A DNA stretch of 57,625 bases, from positions 1 to 57,625 of the forward strand of contig CAJUTB010000017.1 of NCBI GenBank assembly GCA_910589315.1. The letters are read 5' to 3'. This DNA is from an uncultured Oscillibacter sp. (GTDB lineage Bacteria; Bacillota; Clostridia; Oscillospirales; Oscillospiraceae). Below are positions 25,582 to 33,977 of the stretch, in pieces (the stretch's first letter is position 1; the number at the start of each line of letters is the position of its first letter). The translations under genes and the position numbers were made by a program. The notes below the pieces were generated by a model, which saw nothing but the letters and a program-made list of their open reading frames with translations, ran no database searches and was not told the origin of the DNA.

Positions 25582-26349
25582 ATGTTATTTTCCAGCCGGC
25601 CACGAACCCGCTACGGAAAGGCTCCGGTTCACGAAGTCATCTGCCAGCTGCGCTTTCCCACCATTCTTGCCATCAGCGATGGCGATCCGTTTGGGTTTCA
25701 GGAAACCATCCGGGACGAATTTCCGCAGTATGCCCGGCGGCAGGATGTGCCGAACCATTCGGACGGACCGCGGCAGCCGGTTGCAAACCACCACTTCCTC
25801 TCGGAAGACGGGCGGTGGCGGCTGAACCTCACGCAGGATTTCATCGCCCTCTCCACCCTCACCTATCCCGGCTGGGAAGCCTTCGCCGGACGGCTGGACC
25901 GTCCTCTGGCGGCTTTTATTGCGCGCTACCGCCCGGCGAATTTTCAGCGGGTGGGCCTGCGGTACGTCAACCTCTTTTCCCGGACGCAGCTGGGACTGTC
26001 GGATGTGCCCTGGACAGAGCTGATTGCCCCGGCGTACACCGCGCCCCTTCGGGAACCGGACGTGACGGAAGACCGTCTGCTTTCCTGCGGGTGCGATCTG
26101 GCGGTCCGTCTGGATTCCAGCTGTCAGGCCCGTATCCACACCGGCTTGGGACAAGTAAAAGCCCGCAGCAGCGCAGAAGTCCCCCAGGACTCGGAGGAGC
26201 GTTTTATCCTGGACATGGATTTGTCCATGAACGGCAGCCTGTCCGGGTCCCTGGCCGCCGGAGCGTTGGAAACTGTTCACGCCCATGCCGCCCGCATTTT
26301 TGAGGGCGTGATTACCGACCGTATGCGGGAAGCCATGGAGCCGCTGTAA
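25582..26349 (+). CDS. TIGR04255 family protein
   Basis: A 255-residue soluble protein with the family pattern: KAPVHEVICQLRFPT near the N-terminus, NFQRVGLRYVNLF in the middle, and a C-terminal LDMDLSMNGSL segment followed by a helix containing HAHAARIFEGVITDRMREAM. Members often sit in mobile or defence-rich regions, but the function is unknown. Here it stands alone with its own promoter and terminator. GAAAGGGGTG precedes the ATG at 25582. Confidence 0.75.
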   Translation: MLFSSRPRTRYGKAPVHEVICQLRFPTILAISDGDPFGFQETIRDEFPQYARRQDVPNHSDGPRQPVANHHFLSEDGRWRLNLTQDFIALSTLTYPGWEAFAGRLDRPLAAFIARYRPANFQRVGLRYVNLFSRTQLGLSDVPWTELIAPAYTAPLREPDVTEDRLLSCGCDLAVRLDSSCQARIHTGLGQVKARSSAEVPQDSEERFILDMDLSMNGSLSGSLAAGALETVHAHAARIFEGVITDRMREAMEPL

Positions 26350-26764
26350 GCGGAGCGGGCACAATCAGGATGCCCTTTTTGTTTTTATGAAAGCTGGCAG
26401 ACAGAACGCTGCGGGAAGGCGTTCCACCTTAGCAGCCGGGGGAAGCGGATACCTGGCGGAAACCGGCATCCGCTCCGGCCATCCGGCGCAAGCGCGGGAG
26501 ACCGCGTTTTCCCGACGTTCGTTTTATTCGGAAATCTGCATAAAAATCAACGTTCCAGCCGTCTTTATTTAGGCGGCTGGGCTTTGTTTTGTATAATCTG
26601 CCGGAAACGGCAGAATTTCCTTTTTTTATTTCAGTACTTTTCTTTCTTGTGTAAAAACCGCCCTTTCCGATATGCTATAAAAGTAAGGAAACCATTGGAA
26701 CTGCGGAAATCTGACAACCGCCGCAGCTCCCGGCGAATCTAACTTGCAAAGAGAGGCGGACAGT
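26350..26764 (+). other. Intergenic region with two terminators and a promoter
   Basis: It holds a terminator for the TIGR04255 gene (GGGCA/TGCCC at 26357-26375, then TTTTTGTTTTT) and a second hairpin (CCAGCCGTC/GGCGGCTGG at 26555-26580, then GCTTTGTTTTG). A promoter-like pair for gdhA (TTGTGT, 18 nt, TATGCT at 26647-26676) follows. The 170 nt between the two terminators could be a short RNA, but I found no promoter for it. Confidence 0.5.
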
Positions 26765-28114
26765 ATGATTCAAAACGAATATTTGCAGCGCGTATACACC
26801 CAGGTCGTTACGCGGGACCCCGACCAGCGGGAGTTCCATCAGGCCGTACTCGAGGTTCTGGAAAGCCTTGACCCGATTGTAGCCCAGCATCCCGAATACG
26901 AAAAGCGCGGAATTCTTGAGACCTTTGTGGAGCCGGAGCGGATGATCTGCTTCCGGGTGCCCTGGACCGACGACCAGGGAAACATCCACGTAAACCGGGG
27001 CTACCGCATTCAGTTCAGCTCCACCATCGGGCCTTACAAGGGCGGCCTGCGGTTTCATCCGACAGTGAATCTGTCCATTCTGAAATTCCTGGGCTTTGAG
27101 CAGATTCTGAAAAACAGCCTCACCGGCCTGCCGATGGGCGGCGCAAAGGGCGGCGCAGACTTCGACCCCAAGGGCAAGAGCGACGAGGAGGTTATGCGCT
27201 TTTGTCAGAGCTTCATGACCGAGCTAAACCGGCACATCGGTCAGTTTGTGGACGTGCCTGCGGGCGATATCGGCGTTGGCGCGCGGGAAATCGGCTACCT
27301 CTTTGGACAATACCGCCGGGTACGGGGCAGCTATGACGCAGGCGTCCTGACCGGAAAGGGCTTATCCTTCGGCGGCTCCCTGGCCCGGACCGAGGCCACC
27401 GGCTACGGCCTGTGCTATCTGACGCAGGAAATGCTCAAGGTTCTCCGAAACGACAGCTTCGAGGGAAAAACGGTTGTCATCTCCGGTTCCGGCAACGTGG
27501 CTATTTTCGCCACGGAAAAGGCTACCCAGCTGGGTGCGAAGGTGGTTGCCCTCAGCGATTCCAACGGCTATATTCACGACCCGGACGGCATCAAGCTCGA
27601 TGTGGTGAAGGATATTAAGCTGGGCCGCCGGGGCCGTATCAAGGAATATGCCGACGAGGTTCCGGGCAGCACCTATTCCGAGGGCTTCCGCGGCATTTGG
27701 AGCATCCCCTGCGACATTGCCCTTCCCTGTGCGACACAGAATGAGATCGACGGCGAGACCGCTAAAATGATCGTCAAAAACGGCGCGATGGCCGTAGCCG
27801 AGGGCGCGAATATGCCCTGCCGTCCCGAGGCAATTCACGAATTCCAGGCGGCGGGCCTGCTGTTTGCTCCCGCCAAGGCGGCCAACGCCGGAGGCGTTGC
27901 CACCAGCGGGCTGGAAATGAGTCAGAACAGCATCCGCTATACGTGGAGCTTCGAGGAAGTGGACAGCAAACTTCGGGCCATCATGGTCAACATCTTCCAC
28001 AACATCTACAACGCCTCCTGCGAATACAACATGCCTGGCGACCTTGCCGCCGGCGCGAACATCGCGGGCTTCCAGAAAGTCGCGGACGTTATGCTCGCCC
28101 AGGGCGTGATCTGA
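26765..28114 (+). CDS. gdhA: NADP-specific glutamate dehydrogenase
   Basis: A 449-residue hexameric-type GDH joining 2-oxoglutarate and ammonia to glutamate (and back). Landmarks: the KGGLRFHP and GLPMGGAKGGADFDPKGKSD active-site segments, PAGDIGVGAREIGYLFG, the dinucleotide motif GSGNVA, and the C-terminal NAGGVATSGLEMSQNS. Length 445-450 and these motifs fit the NADP-dependent bacterial class. The ATG at 26765 follows AGAGAGGCGG. It is a single-gene unit closed by a strong terminator. Confidence 0.95.
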   Translation: MIQNEYLQRVYTQVVTRDPDQREFHQAVLEVLESLDPIVAQHPEYEKRGILETFVEPERMICFRVPWTDDQGNIHVNRGYRIQFSSTIGPYKGGLRFHPTVNLSILKFLGFEQILKNSLTGLPMGGAKGGADFDPKGKSDEEVMRFCQSFMTELNRHIGQFVDVPAGDIGVGAREIGYLFGQYRRVRGSYDAGVLTGKGLSFGGSLARTEATGYGLCYLTQEMLKVLRNDSFEGKTVVISGSGNVAIFATEKATQLGAKVVALSDSNGYIHDPDGIKLDVVKDIKLGRRGRIKEYADEVPGSTYSEGFRGIWSIPCDIALPCATQNEIDGETAKMIVKNGAMAVAEGANMPCRPEAIHEFQAAGLLFAPAKAANAGGVATSGLEMSQNSIRYTWSFEEVDSKLRAIMVNIFHNIYNASCEYNMPGDLAAGANIAGFQKVADVMLAQGVI

Positions 28115-28136
28115 CCCCTGTTTTACGACATACAAA

Positions 28137-28168
28137 ACGAGAGGCCCATTGGGCCTCTCGTTCTTTTT
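28137..28168. terminator. Terminator between gdhA and the anti-sigma gene
   Basis: ACGAGAGGCCC and GGGCCTCTCGT pair perfectly around ATT, followed by TCTTTTTG on the plus strand. Confidence 0.85.
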
Positions 28169-28169
28169 G

Positions 28170-29015
28170 TCAGGCAGTAATCGGGAATTCGGGAAATCCC
28201 GCCGCACCTGCCGCAATGGCGTAACGCGCAAACGTCACCACAGGAACGCCGTCCTCTCGAATATAGAACGTGGTGTTTTCGTCGACAGTGGTGAAACCGC
28301 CTTCTTTCGCGGGGAAGAAGTAGGTAAACCCCTCGTCGTCCACGCTGGCGTCAATCTGGGCCTGAATGGACTGGTTGCAAAGCTCCACCCAATTCTCGCC
28401 CAGCAGGTCCCGCAGCGTCAGATCCCGTCCTTCGGCAAAATCGAGGTTGTAATAAAACCGTTCCTCCATGGAGGACACCCAGCCCTCTCCCAGCGTAACC
28501 ACAAAGGAAACCTGGGTGTCGGTCTGCCGCATGATCTCGTAATCCACAATGACATCCATTTCCCGGCCGCCCCATTCCTCCTCGGTGCCGCCGGTGGCAA
28601 AAAAGGCATCCCGATAGTCCTCCCAGTCCTGCTTTGCCCGTTCCATAAGCAGGTCTACCTGTTCCTGAATCACTGCGTTGACCGTTTCCGCCAGATCGCC
28701 GCCGTTCTCCACCTGCGGGACATTAACGTCATAATGAATCCCGTCCTCGGTCTCCTCGTAATTCACAAACGTCATCACCCGAAACAAACCGCCCAAAACC
28801 GGCACATCCGCCGCGGCCTTGGCCAGCGTGGGCGAGAGGTTCAACGCCGCCAGCAGCACAGCGAAGCAAGCCGCGCAGCTGGTAAGCCGCCGCACCATGC
28901 GCCGTCTCCGGCGAAGGGCCTTGCCCTCCCGGATACCGGCCTGTACCCGTTTGTCCAGCTCGGGGGGCAGCGGCGTACGCTCATATTCCAAACGAGCCTG
29001 ATCAAATTCTTTCAT
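28170..29015 (-). CDS. RsiV-like anti-sigma factor (DUF3298)
   Basis: 281 residues. The first 40 form a basic cytoplasmic sigma-binding region (ELDKRVQAGIREGKALRRRR), then one membrane helix (about 43-63) and a large outer domain with the DUF3298 pattern (EGRDLTLRDLLGENW). It should hold the ECF sigma factor inactive at the membrane. In Bacillus RsiV the outer domain binds lysozyme, triggering proteolysis; a similar trigger is possible here. Its ATG overlaps the sigma-factor stop codon (ATGA), which implies translational coupling. Confidence 0.82.
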   Translation of the reverse strand: MKEFDQARLEYERTPLPPELDKRVQAGIREGKALRRRRRMVRRLTSCAACFAVLLAALNLSPTLAKAAADVPVLGGLFRVMTFVNYEETEDGIHYDVNVPQVENGGDLAETVNAVIQEQVDLLMERAKQDWEDYRDAFFATGGTEEEWGGREMDVIVDYEIMRQTDTQVSFVVTLGEGWVSSMEERFYYNLDFAEGRDLTLRDLLGENWVELCNQSIQAQIDASVDDEGFTYFFPAKEGGFTTVDENTTFYIREDGVPVVTFARYAIAAGAAGFPEFPITA

Positions 29016-29485
29016 CCCAAAGCTCCTTCCATCGAAATTCGCAGTTTTTTCAATGCCGCATACAAACGGCTTTTCACCGTACTTAAATTCTCTCCTGTTA
29101 TTTTACTAATTTCGTTCAGGGAAAGTTCCTCGTAGAACCGCAGCCGGATTACCGTTCCCATCGCCTCCGGCAGCGCGTCGACCTGACGCGACAAGGTATC
29201 GTCCGGCAGCGGGTCCTCGTAGCCCTCGGTTTCCGGACTCTCCGGAAATGGAATGACACGGCTTTTCTGCCGGAGCATATCCAGGCAGACATTCACCAGC
29301 ATCCGGTAAAACCAGGACCGCACAGCCTTGGGGTCTTTCAGCGTATCCTGCCGCTCCAATGCCTTGCAGACGGCGGTCTGCACCGCGTCCAGGGCTTCGT
29401 CCCGGTCTTTGAGGTAGCTGTACGCCAGCCGGTAAAACCGGGCTTGTTCTTCCACCAGGTAAGCGGTCAAAGCATCCTCCCGCAT
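29012..29485 (-). CDS. ECF sigma factor, SigV-like
   Basis: 157 residues with sigma region 2 (FYRLAYSYLKDRDEALDAVQTAVCKALE, about 15-45) and region 4 (LPEAMGTVIRLRFYEELSLNEISKITGENLSTVKSRL split about 105-145). It starts at ATG 29485, with GGGAGGTGT 4-6 nt upstream. It directs RNA polymerase to envelope-stress promoters. Upstream lies an ECF-type promoter (29530-29559), so it probably autoregulates. Coupled to the RsiV-like gene by a 4-nt overlap. Confidence 0.87.
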   Translation of the reverse strand: MREDALTAYLVEEQARFYRLAYSYLKDRDEALDAVQTAVCKALERQDTLKDPKAVRSWFYRMLVNVCLDMLRQKSRVIPFPESPETEGYEDPLPDDTLSRQVDALPEAMGTVIRLRFYEELSLNEISKITGENLSTVKSRLYAALKKLRISMEGALG

Positions 29486-29529
29486 CCATACACCTCCCTT
29501 CGGCTTGTTTAAGAAGCAGCTTCTATTGA

Positions 29530-29559
29530 TTAGACGGTCCAGAGACGGGAAAAGTTTGG
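29530..29559 (-). promoter_or_regulatory. ECF-type autoregulated promoter
   Basis: On the minus strand CCAAAC with TTTT after it, then CGTCTAA 17 nt from AAC, resembling ECF30/SigV-type promoters. The -35 part falls inside the arm of the terminator hairpin of the upstream dus gene. Confidence 0.5.
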
Positions 29560-29593
29560 ACGGCTGCAAAAAATGACAGCCGTCCAAACTTTT
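29550..29593 (-). terminator. Perfect 17-bp terminator after dus
   Basis: AAAAGTTTGGACGGCTG and its complement pair around a 10-nt loop immediately after the dus stop codon, with T's on both ends. Confidence 0.75.
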
Positions 29594-29595
29594 TC

Positions 29596-30549
29596 TTAAA
29601 ACAGGTCCCCTTCCGTATGGTCCCGGAGGACAAGGGTCTGGAAAATTTCCGCTTCCAGCTGCTCGTAAGCCTTTGGGCCACGGGAACGCCGCAGGCGTCC
29701 TCCCAGCCGTTCGCCGTTTTCAAAGAGGTGAATCAGATAAAACCAGACCTCTTTCATCCGCTGCGCCGCCGGGTGGGCCTGCCCGTAGAAATCCCGATAC
29801 GCTTCGTAGAGCGCGGCGGTAAACGCCTGCAATTCCTCCCGGGTAGCCGCCGCGCCGCCGCGCAGCTTGCGGGGCAGAGCCGGGTCCGCAATGGCTCCCC
29901 GTCCGATCATCACCGCCTCCAGCGACGGAAAACGGGCCTTCAATCCTTCCATGTCCTCCACGGTTTGAAGGTCGCCGTTGTAGCAGACCGGATTCCGGCT
30001 CGTCTCCATCGCCAGGGTGAATTCGTCCATATGAACCGTGCCCCGGTACTTCTCCGCCCGGATGCGGGGATGGATGGTCAGGCACGCAATGGGATATCGG
30101 TTGAAGACTTCCAGCAGGCGGGGAAATTCCGCCTCCGTCTGATAGCCCAGGCGGGTTTTTACCGAAACCGGAAGAACGGCCTTGGAAAACACCTCGTCAA
30201 AAAACCGGTCCAGCCCCTCCGTGTCCGCCAGAAAACCGGACCCTTTTCCCTTGGCCGTCACGGTCCCCGAGGGACAGCCCAGGTTAAGATTTGCCTCCGG
30301 AAATCCCAGGTCCTTCAACCGCTCCACCGCCCAGAGAAAGTCTGCCGCCCGGCAGGTCATGACCTGCGGAATTCCCGGCAGGTCCATACTGCCGGTCAGC
30401 TCCCGCCGGTCCCGGTCCGTCAGAATGTGCTGGTCCGTGGGGGAGAAAAAGGGGATGAAATACCGGTCCAAGCCGCCGAAAAAACGGCTCCAGACCTGCC
30501 GGAATACGGCCTTCGTAATGCCGTCCAACGGCGCAAAGTCCACTCTCAT
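29596..30549 (-). CDS. tRNA-dihydrouridine synthase
   Basis: A 317-residue FMN-dependent Dus enzyme that reduces uridines in tRNA D-loops. Typical segments are MRVDFAPLDGITKAVFR at the start, NLNLGCPSGTVTAKGKGSGF holding the catalytic cysteine (about residue 98), SVKTRLG and the MIGRGAIADP phosphate-site loop. The start codon at 30549 overlaps the preceding gene's stop (ATGA). Which uridine it modifies (DusA, B or C class) is not clear from the sequence. Confidence 0.88.
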   Translation of the reverse strand: MRVDFAPLDGITKAVFRQVWSRFFGGLDRYFIPFFSPTDQHILTDRDRRELTGSMDLPGIPQVMTCRAADFLWAVERLKDLGFPEANLNLGCPSGTVTAKGKGSGFLADTEGLDRFFDEVFSKAVLPVSVKTRLGYQTEAEFPRLLEVFNRYPIACLTIHPRIRAEKYRGTVHMDEFTLAMETSRNPVCYNGDLQTVEDMEGLKARFPSLEAVMIGRGAIADPALPRKLRGGAAATREELQAFTAALYEAYRDFYGQAHPAAQRMKEVWFYLIHLFENGERLGGRLRRSRGPKAYEQLEAEIFQTLVLRDHTEGDLF

Positions 30550-30896
30550 CCCAGTTTTTCGTCCCACTCCGCCGGACGGAAGCCCGTCACAACGAAATCC
30601 TCGCCCACCAGAACCGGACGCTTTACCAGCATTCCGTCCGCCGCCAAAAGCCGCAGCTGCTCCTCCTCGCTCATGCCGGGGAGCTTGTCCTTCAAGCCCA
30701 GGGCCTTGTATTGCAGGCCGCTGGTGTTGAAGAATTTTTTCAGCGGCAGGCCGCTTTTCTCCCACCAGCCCCGCAGCTCCTCCGCGGTGGGATTTTCCAG
30801 TTTGATGTCCCTGGCCTCGAATTCGACGCCTTTTTCCGTCAGATACGCCTTGGCCTTCTGACAGGTGGTACATTTGGGATAGTGCAAAAACAGCAT
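30546..30896 (-). CDS. ArsC/Spx-type thioredoxin-fold protein
   Basis: 116 residues of the ArsC/Spx/YffB family. The N-terminal motif is CTTC (residues 9-12), and the RPVL segment near residue 92 is the ArsC-family signature before the conserved VTGF loop. It is closer to YusI/YffB-like reductases than to Spx regulators (inference). AAGGGG precedes the ATG. The dus gene overlaps its stop, so the two are coupled; the MATE gene lies 19 nt upstream. Confidence 0.8.
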   Translation of the reverse strand: MLFLHYPKCTTCQKAKAYLTEKGVEFEARDIKLENPTAEELRGWWEKSGLPLKKFFNTSGLQYKALGLKDKLPGMSEEEQLRLLAADGMLVKRPVLVGEDFVVTGFRPAEWDEKLG

Positions 30897-30915
30897 CGCG
30901 TAAACCCCTTTTCCA

Positions 30916-32259
30916 TTACATCATTTGTAAAAACCGTTCCTTGTTTTTCCGGTAGCACAGAAAACCCGTCAGATCCGCCAACGCCCAGCCGATGGGGATG
31001 GACCACCAGATTCCAGCCACGCCGATTTCCGGCAGTCCCGACAGTCCATAGGACAACGCAACCCGGGCGCCAAGGGAAATCACCGTCAGAACCACGGAAA
31101 TCCCCGGCTTGCCCAGGGCGCGGTACAATCCGTAGAACAGAAACAGGCACCCGATGCCGCAGTAGAACGGCCCCACGGTATGCAGGTAGCGGATGCCCTC
31201 CGCCACAATCCGGGTTTCCGACTGGTCAATGAAAATCAAAATCAAGGGCTTTGCCAAAAACCAGAGAATGAAGGAGGTAACTACGCAGTAAACCACCACC
31301 GTCCCCACGCCGCAGCGGACGCCCTGGCGGATACGCTCCGGTTTTTTTGCCCCCATATTCTGGGCGATGAAGGTCGAAAAGGCGTTGCCGTACTCCTGCA
31401 CGGGCATATAAGCAAAGGCGTCGATTTTCACGCCCGCCGCAAAGGCGGCCATCACCGTCGTGCCGAAGCTGTTCACCAGTCCCTGCACCATTAGAATTCC
31501 CAGATTCATCACAGATTGCTGCATACAGGTCAGAAGGGAATAGTTGGCAATTTCTTTCAGGCTGGCTTTGCGAATCCGGAACTTGCGGAACGCGTTCCGC
31601 AGGCGCGCATCCTGTACAATGGTGTAAATCCCGATGCCAATGCCAGAAACATACTGGGCGATGATTGTCGCCGCGGCGGCCCCGGCTGTCTCAAAGGGAT
31701 AGACCGCCACCAGGAGAATATCCAGCGCGATATTCAGCGCGGTCGCAACGCCCAGAAACACCAGCGGCGCAACGGAGTTTCCAAGAGCCTTCAAATAGGC
31801 TCCAAAAAAGTTGTACAGTGCAACCGCCGGAATGCCCCAAAACACCAGCTCCAGATAAATCCGGGTCATATCCAGGATTTCCGTCGGAATGTTCATCCAG
31901 GCCATAATGGCGTCCACGCCCAGGAGGGACGCCGCCGTCAGCAGCACGGTAATTCCCGCCGCCAGCACAAACGATGCGCAGATTCCCTGTTCCAGACGTT
32001 TTTCGTCCCGCTGGCCGAAGCAAAGAGAGAACACCACCCCGCTTCCCATACACAGGCCCAGCAGCACGGAGGTCAAAAACGTCATCAGCGCAAAGGCCGA
32101 CCCCACGCCCCCCAGCGCGCCGGGGCCGACGAATTTTCCCACCACCCAGGTATCCACAATATTATAGCACTGCTGCAAAAGATTGCCGAAAATCATCGGC
32201 AGCGCAAAGAAACACATCGTTGGGAATACGGAACCCTTTGTCAAATCTTTCTGTCCCAT
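30916..32259 (-). CDS. MATE-family efflux transporter
   Basis: A 447-residue polytopic protein with about 12 membrane helices and the two homologous MATE halves (KGSVFPTMCFFALPMIFGNLLQQCYN split over helix 1; NLGILMVQGLVNSFG opening the second half). MATE pumps export drugs or metabolites against Na+ or H+. AGGAGG precedes the ATG. The ArsC-like and dus genes follow closely in the same direction, probably one operon. The substrate is unknown. Confidence 0.9.
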   Translation of the reverse strand: MGQKDLTKGSVFPTMCFFALPMIFGNLLQQCYNIVDTWVVGKFVGPGALGGVGSAFALMTFLTSVLLGLCMGSGVVFSLCFGQRDEKRLEQGICASFVLAAGITVLLTAASLLGVDAIMAWMNIPTEILDMTRIYLELVFWGIPAVALYNFFGAYLKALGNSVAPLVFLGVATALNIALDILLVAVYPFETAGAAAATIIAQYVSGIGIGIYTIVQDARLRNAFRKFRIRKASLKEIANYSLLTCMQQSVMNLGILMVQGLVNSFGTTVMAAFAAGVKIDAFAYMPVQEYGNAFSTFIAQNMGAKKPERIRQGVRCGVGTVVVYCVVTSFILWFLAKPLILIFIDQSETRIVAEGIRYLHTVGPFYCGIGCLFLFYGLYRALGKPGISVVLTVISLGARVALSYGLSGLPEIGVAGIWWSIPIGWALADLTGFLCYRKNKERFLQMM

Positions 32260-32353
32260 ACAACCGGTTTCCTCCTATGGAATAGCGCAAAGGCGGCGCA
32301 GCCGGAAGCTGCACCGTCTTTCGCGGCCAATCGTTTTTCTGCGGGAAATCCGC

Positions 32354-33226
32354 TCAGAACAGCGGCACCACCGCGCCTTCATAGGTTTCTTCGATATAGG
32401 TCTTGACCTGCTCGCTCTGGAGGGCCTTCACCAACGCCTGAATGGTCTCGCTGTTTTCGTTGCCCTCCTTCACGGCCAGCACGTTCACATAGGCTTCCGC
32501 CGCCGCGCCGGTGGAGGCTTCCACGGCCACCGCGTCGGAGACCTTCAGTCCCGCGTCAATGGCGTAGTTTCCGTTGATAACGGCCATGTCCACATCCTGA
32601 AGGGTAGTAGGCAGGAGGCGGGCTTCCATTTCCACAATGTCATAATTATGGGGATTTTCCGCAATGTCGGTCTTGGTGGCGGAGAGGCCCACGCCCTCTT
32701 TGAGCTTGATCAGGCCCTCCTGCTCCAGCAGCAGCAGCGCACGGGCTTCGTTGGTACCGTCGTTGGGGACCGCAATCTGCGCGCCGTCGGCCAAATCGGC
32801 CAGGGCGGCCGTCTTGCCCGCGTACAGGCCGAAGGGCTCGTAGTGGATGCCCGCCGCGCTGACCATATGAGTTCCTTTCGACTCGTTGAACTCGTTCATA
32901 TAGGTAATATGCTGGAAATAGTTGGCGTCCAGGGAACCGTCTTCCAGGGACTCGTTTGGTAATACATAGTCATCGTACTCCACGATTTCCAGTTCATAGC
33001 CCTCGCCGGCCAGAATTTCCTTGGCAACTTCCAGAATGGCCGCGTGGGGCGCGGGGGTTGCGCCGACCTTGATGGTAACGGTCTCGCCGGAAGCGTCGGA
33101 GCCGCCGCTGGTTCCAGCATTGCCGGCATTCCCGGTATCGCCCGAGCCGCCGGAGTTGCCGCCGCAGGCGGTCAGACCCAGAATCAGCAGTGCGGACAGT
33201 GCAAGCGTTGCAATTCTTCTTTTCAT
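32354..33226 (-). CDS. metQ: Methionine ABC transporter substrate-binding lipoprotein
   Basis: A 290-residue NlpA/MetQ lipoprotein. Signal peptide with lipobox LTAC (residues 18-21), a Gly/Ser-rich linker (22-47), then the MetQ fold: VGATPAPHAAILE, QHITYMNEFN, FGLYAGK, IAVPNDGTNEARAL and the C-terminal region. It captures methionine outside the cell for MetNI. It starts right after the metI stop codon. The T-box upstream of the operon supports methionine as substrate. Confidence 0.92.
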   Translation of the reverse strand: MKRRIATLALSALLILGLTACGGNSGGSGDTGNAGNAGTSGGSDASGETVTIKVGATPAPHAAILEVAKEILAGEGYELEIVEYDDYVLPNESLEDGSLDANYFQHITYMNEFNESKGTHMVSAAGIHYEPFGLYAGKTAALADLADGAQIAVPNDGTNEARALLLLEQEGLIKLKEGVGLSATKTDIAENPHNYDIVEMEARLLPTTLQDVDMAVINGNYAIDAGLKVSDAVAVEASTGAAAEAYVNVLAVKEGNENSETIQALVKALQSEQVKTYIEETYEGAVVPLF

Positions 33227-33227
33227 G

Positions 33228-33977
33228 TTACGTTCTCCTTTTCGTTTCGGTTGGATTGATACGCCGGTCCGATTTCACAGACCAGGCGGTACCGATGGAT
33301 TGAATGACCTGGACCAGAATCACCAGGATGACCACCGCCACATACATGACGATTTTCTGCCCGCGTCCATGGCCCCGCATCAGGGCCACCGCGCCCAGGC
33401 CGCCGCCGCCGATGGCCCCCGCCATCGCGCCGTATCCCAAAATGGTAATCGCGGCGTTGGTCGCGCCGTTGATCAAAGACGGACGGCACTCCGGAAGCAT
33501 GACCTTTGTCACAATCTGCCAGGGGGAACAGCCCATGGCCTGCGCCGCTTCGATCACGCCCCGGTCCATCTCCCGGAGGGAGATTTCCACCAGACGCGAC
33601 ACATATGGGGCCGCCGCCACCGTCAGCGGGACAATTGTCGCCGCCGTGCCCACGCTGGTCCCCAGAATCAGCCGGGACAGGGGAAACACCACCACCATCA
33701 AAATCAGGAACGGCACGGACCGCAGGAGGTTGACAACGGTATTCAAAACGCTCATGACGGCCCTCGGCATTGGCCGCACGCCGCCCGGCTCTCCAATGAC
33801 CAGGATAATCCCCAGCGGAAGGCCGATCACATAGGCAAACAGCGTCGCCAGGGCGGGGGCGTAGATCGTTTCCCAAATGGAGAAAACTAGAAGGCCGAAA
33901 TCAGAGAGGTACTCGATCTGCTCCGACACCTTGGTAAAGCCCCAGCCTTCCAGCAGGGCAATCAATGTTTCACTCAT
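33228..33977 (-). CDS. metI: Methionine ABC transporter permease
   Basis: A 249-residue permease with five to six membrane helices and the EAA loop (EAAQAMGCSPWQIVTKVMLPE, about 145-165) that docks on MetN. It overlaps the metN stop by 8 nt and is followed directly by metQ. The N-terminus is about 25 residues longer than in typical MetI, and the C-terminus is basic. Part of the high-affinity methionine importer. Confidence 0.92.
   Translation of the reverse strand: MSETLIALLEGWGFTKVSEQIEYLSDFGLLVFSIWETIYAPALATLFAYVIGLPLGIILVIGEPGGVRPMPRAVMSVLNTVVNLLRSVPFLILMVVVFPLSRLILGTSVGTAATIVPLTVAAAPYVSRLVEISLREMDRGVIEAAQAMGCSPWQIVTKVMLPECRPSLINGATNAAITILGYGAMAGAIGGGGLGAVALMRGHGRGQKIVMYVAVVILVILVQVIQSIGTAWSVKSDRRINPTETKRRT

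Noticed and set aside
26387..26572. Plus-strand frame of 61 residues
   Set aside because: It starts inside the T-run of a terminator, lacks a ribosome site and has no protein-like pattern.
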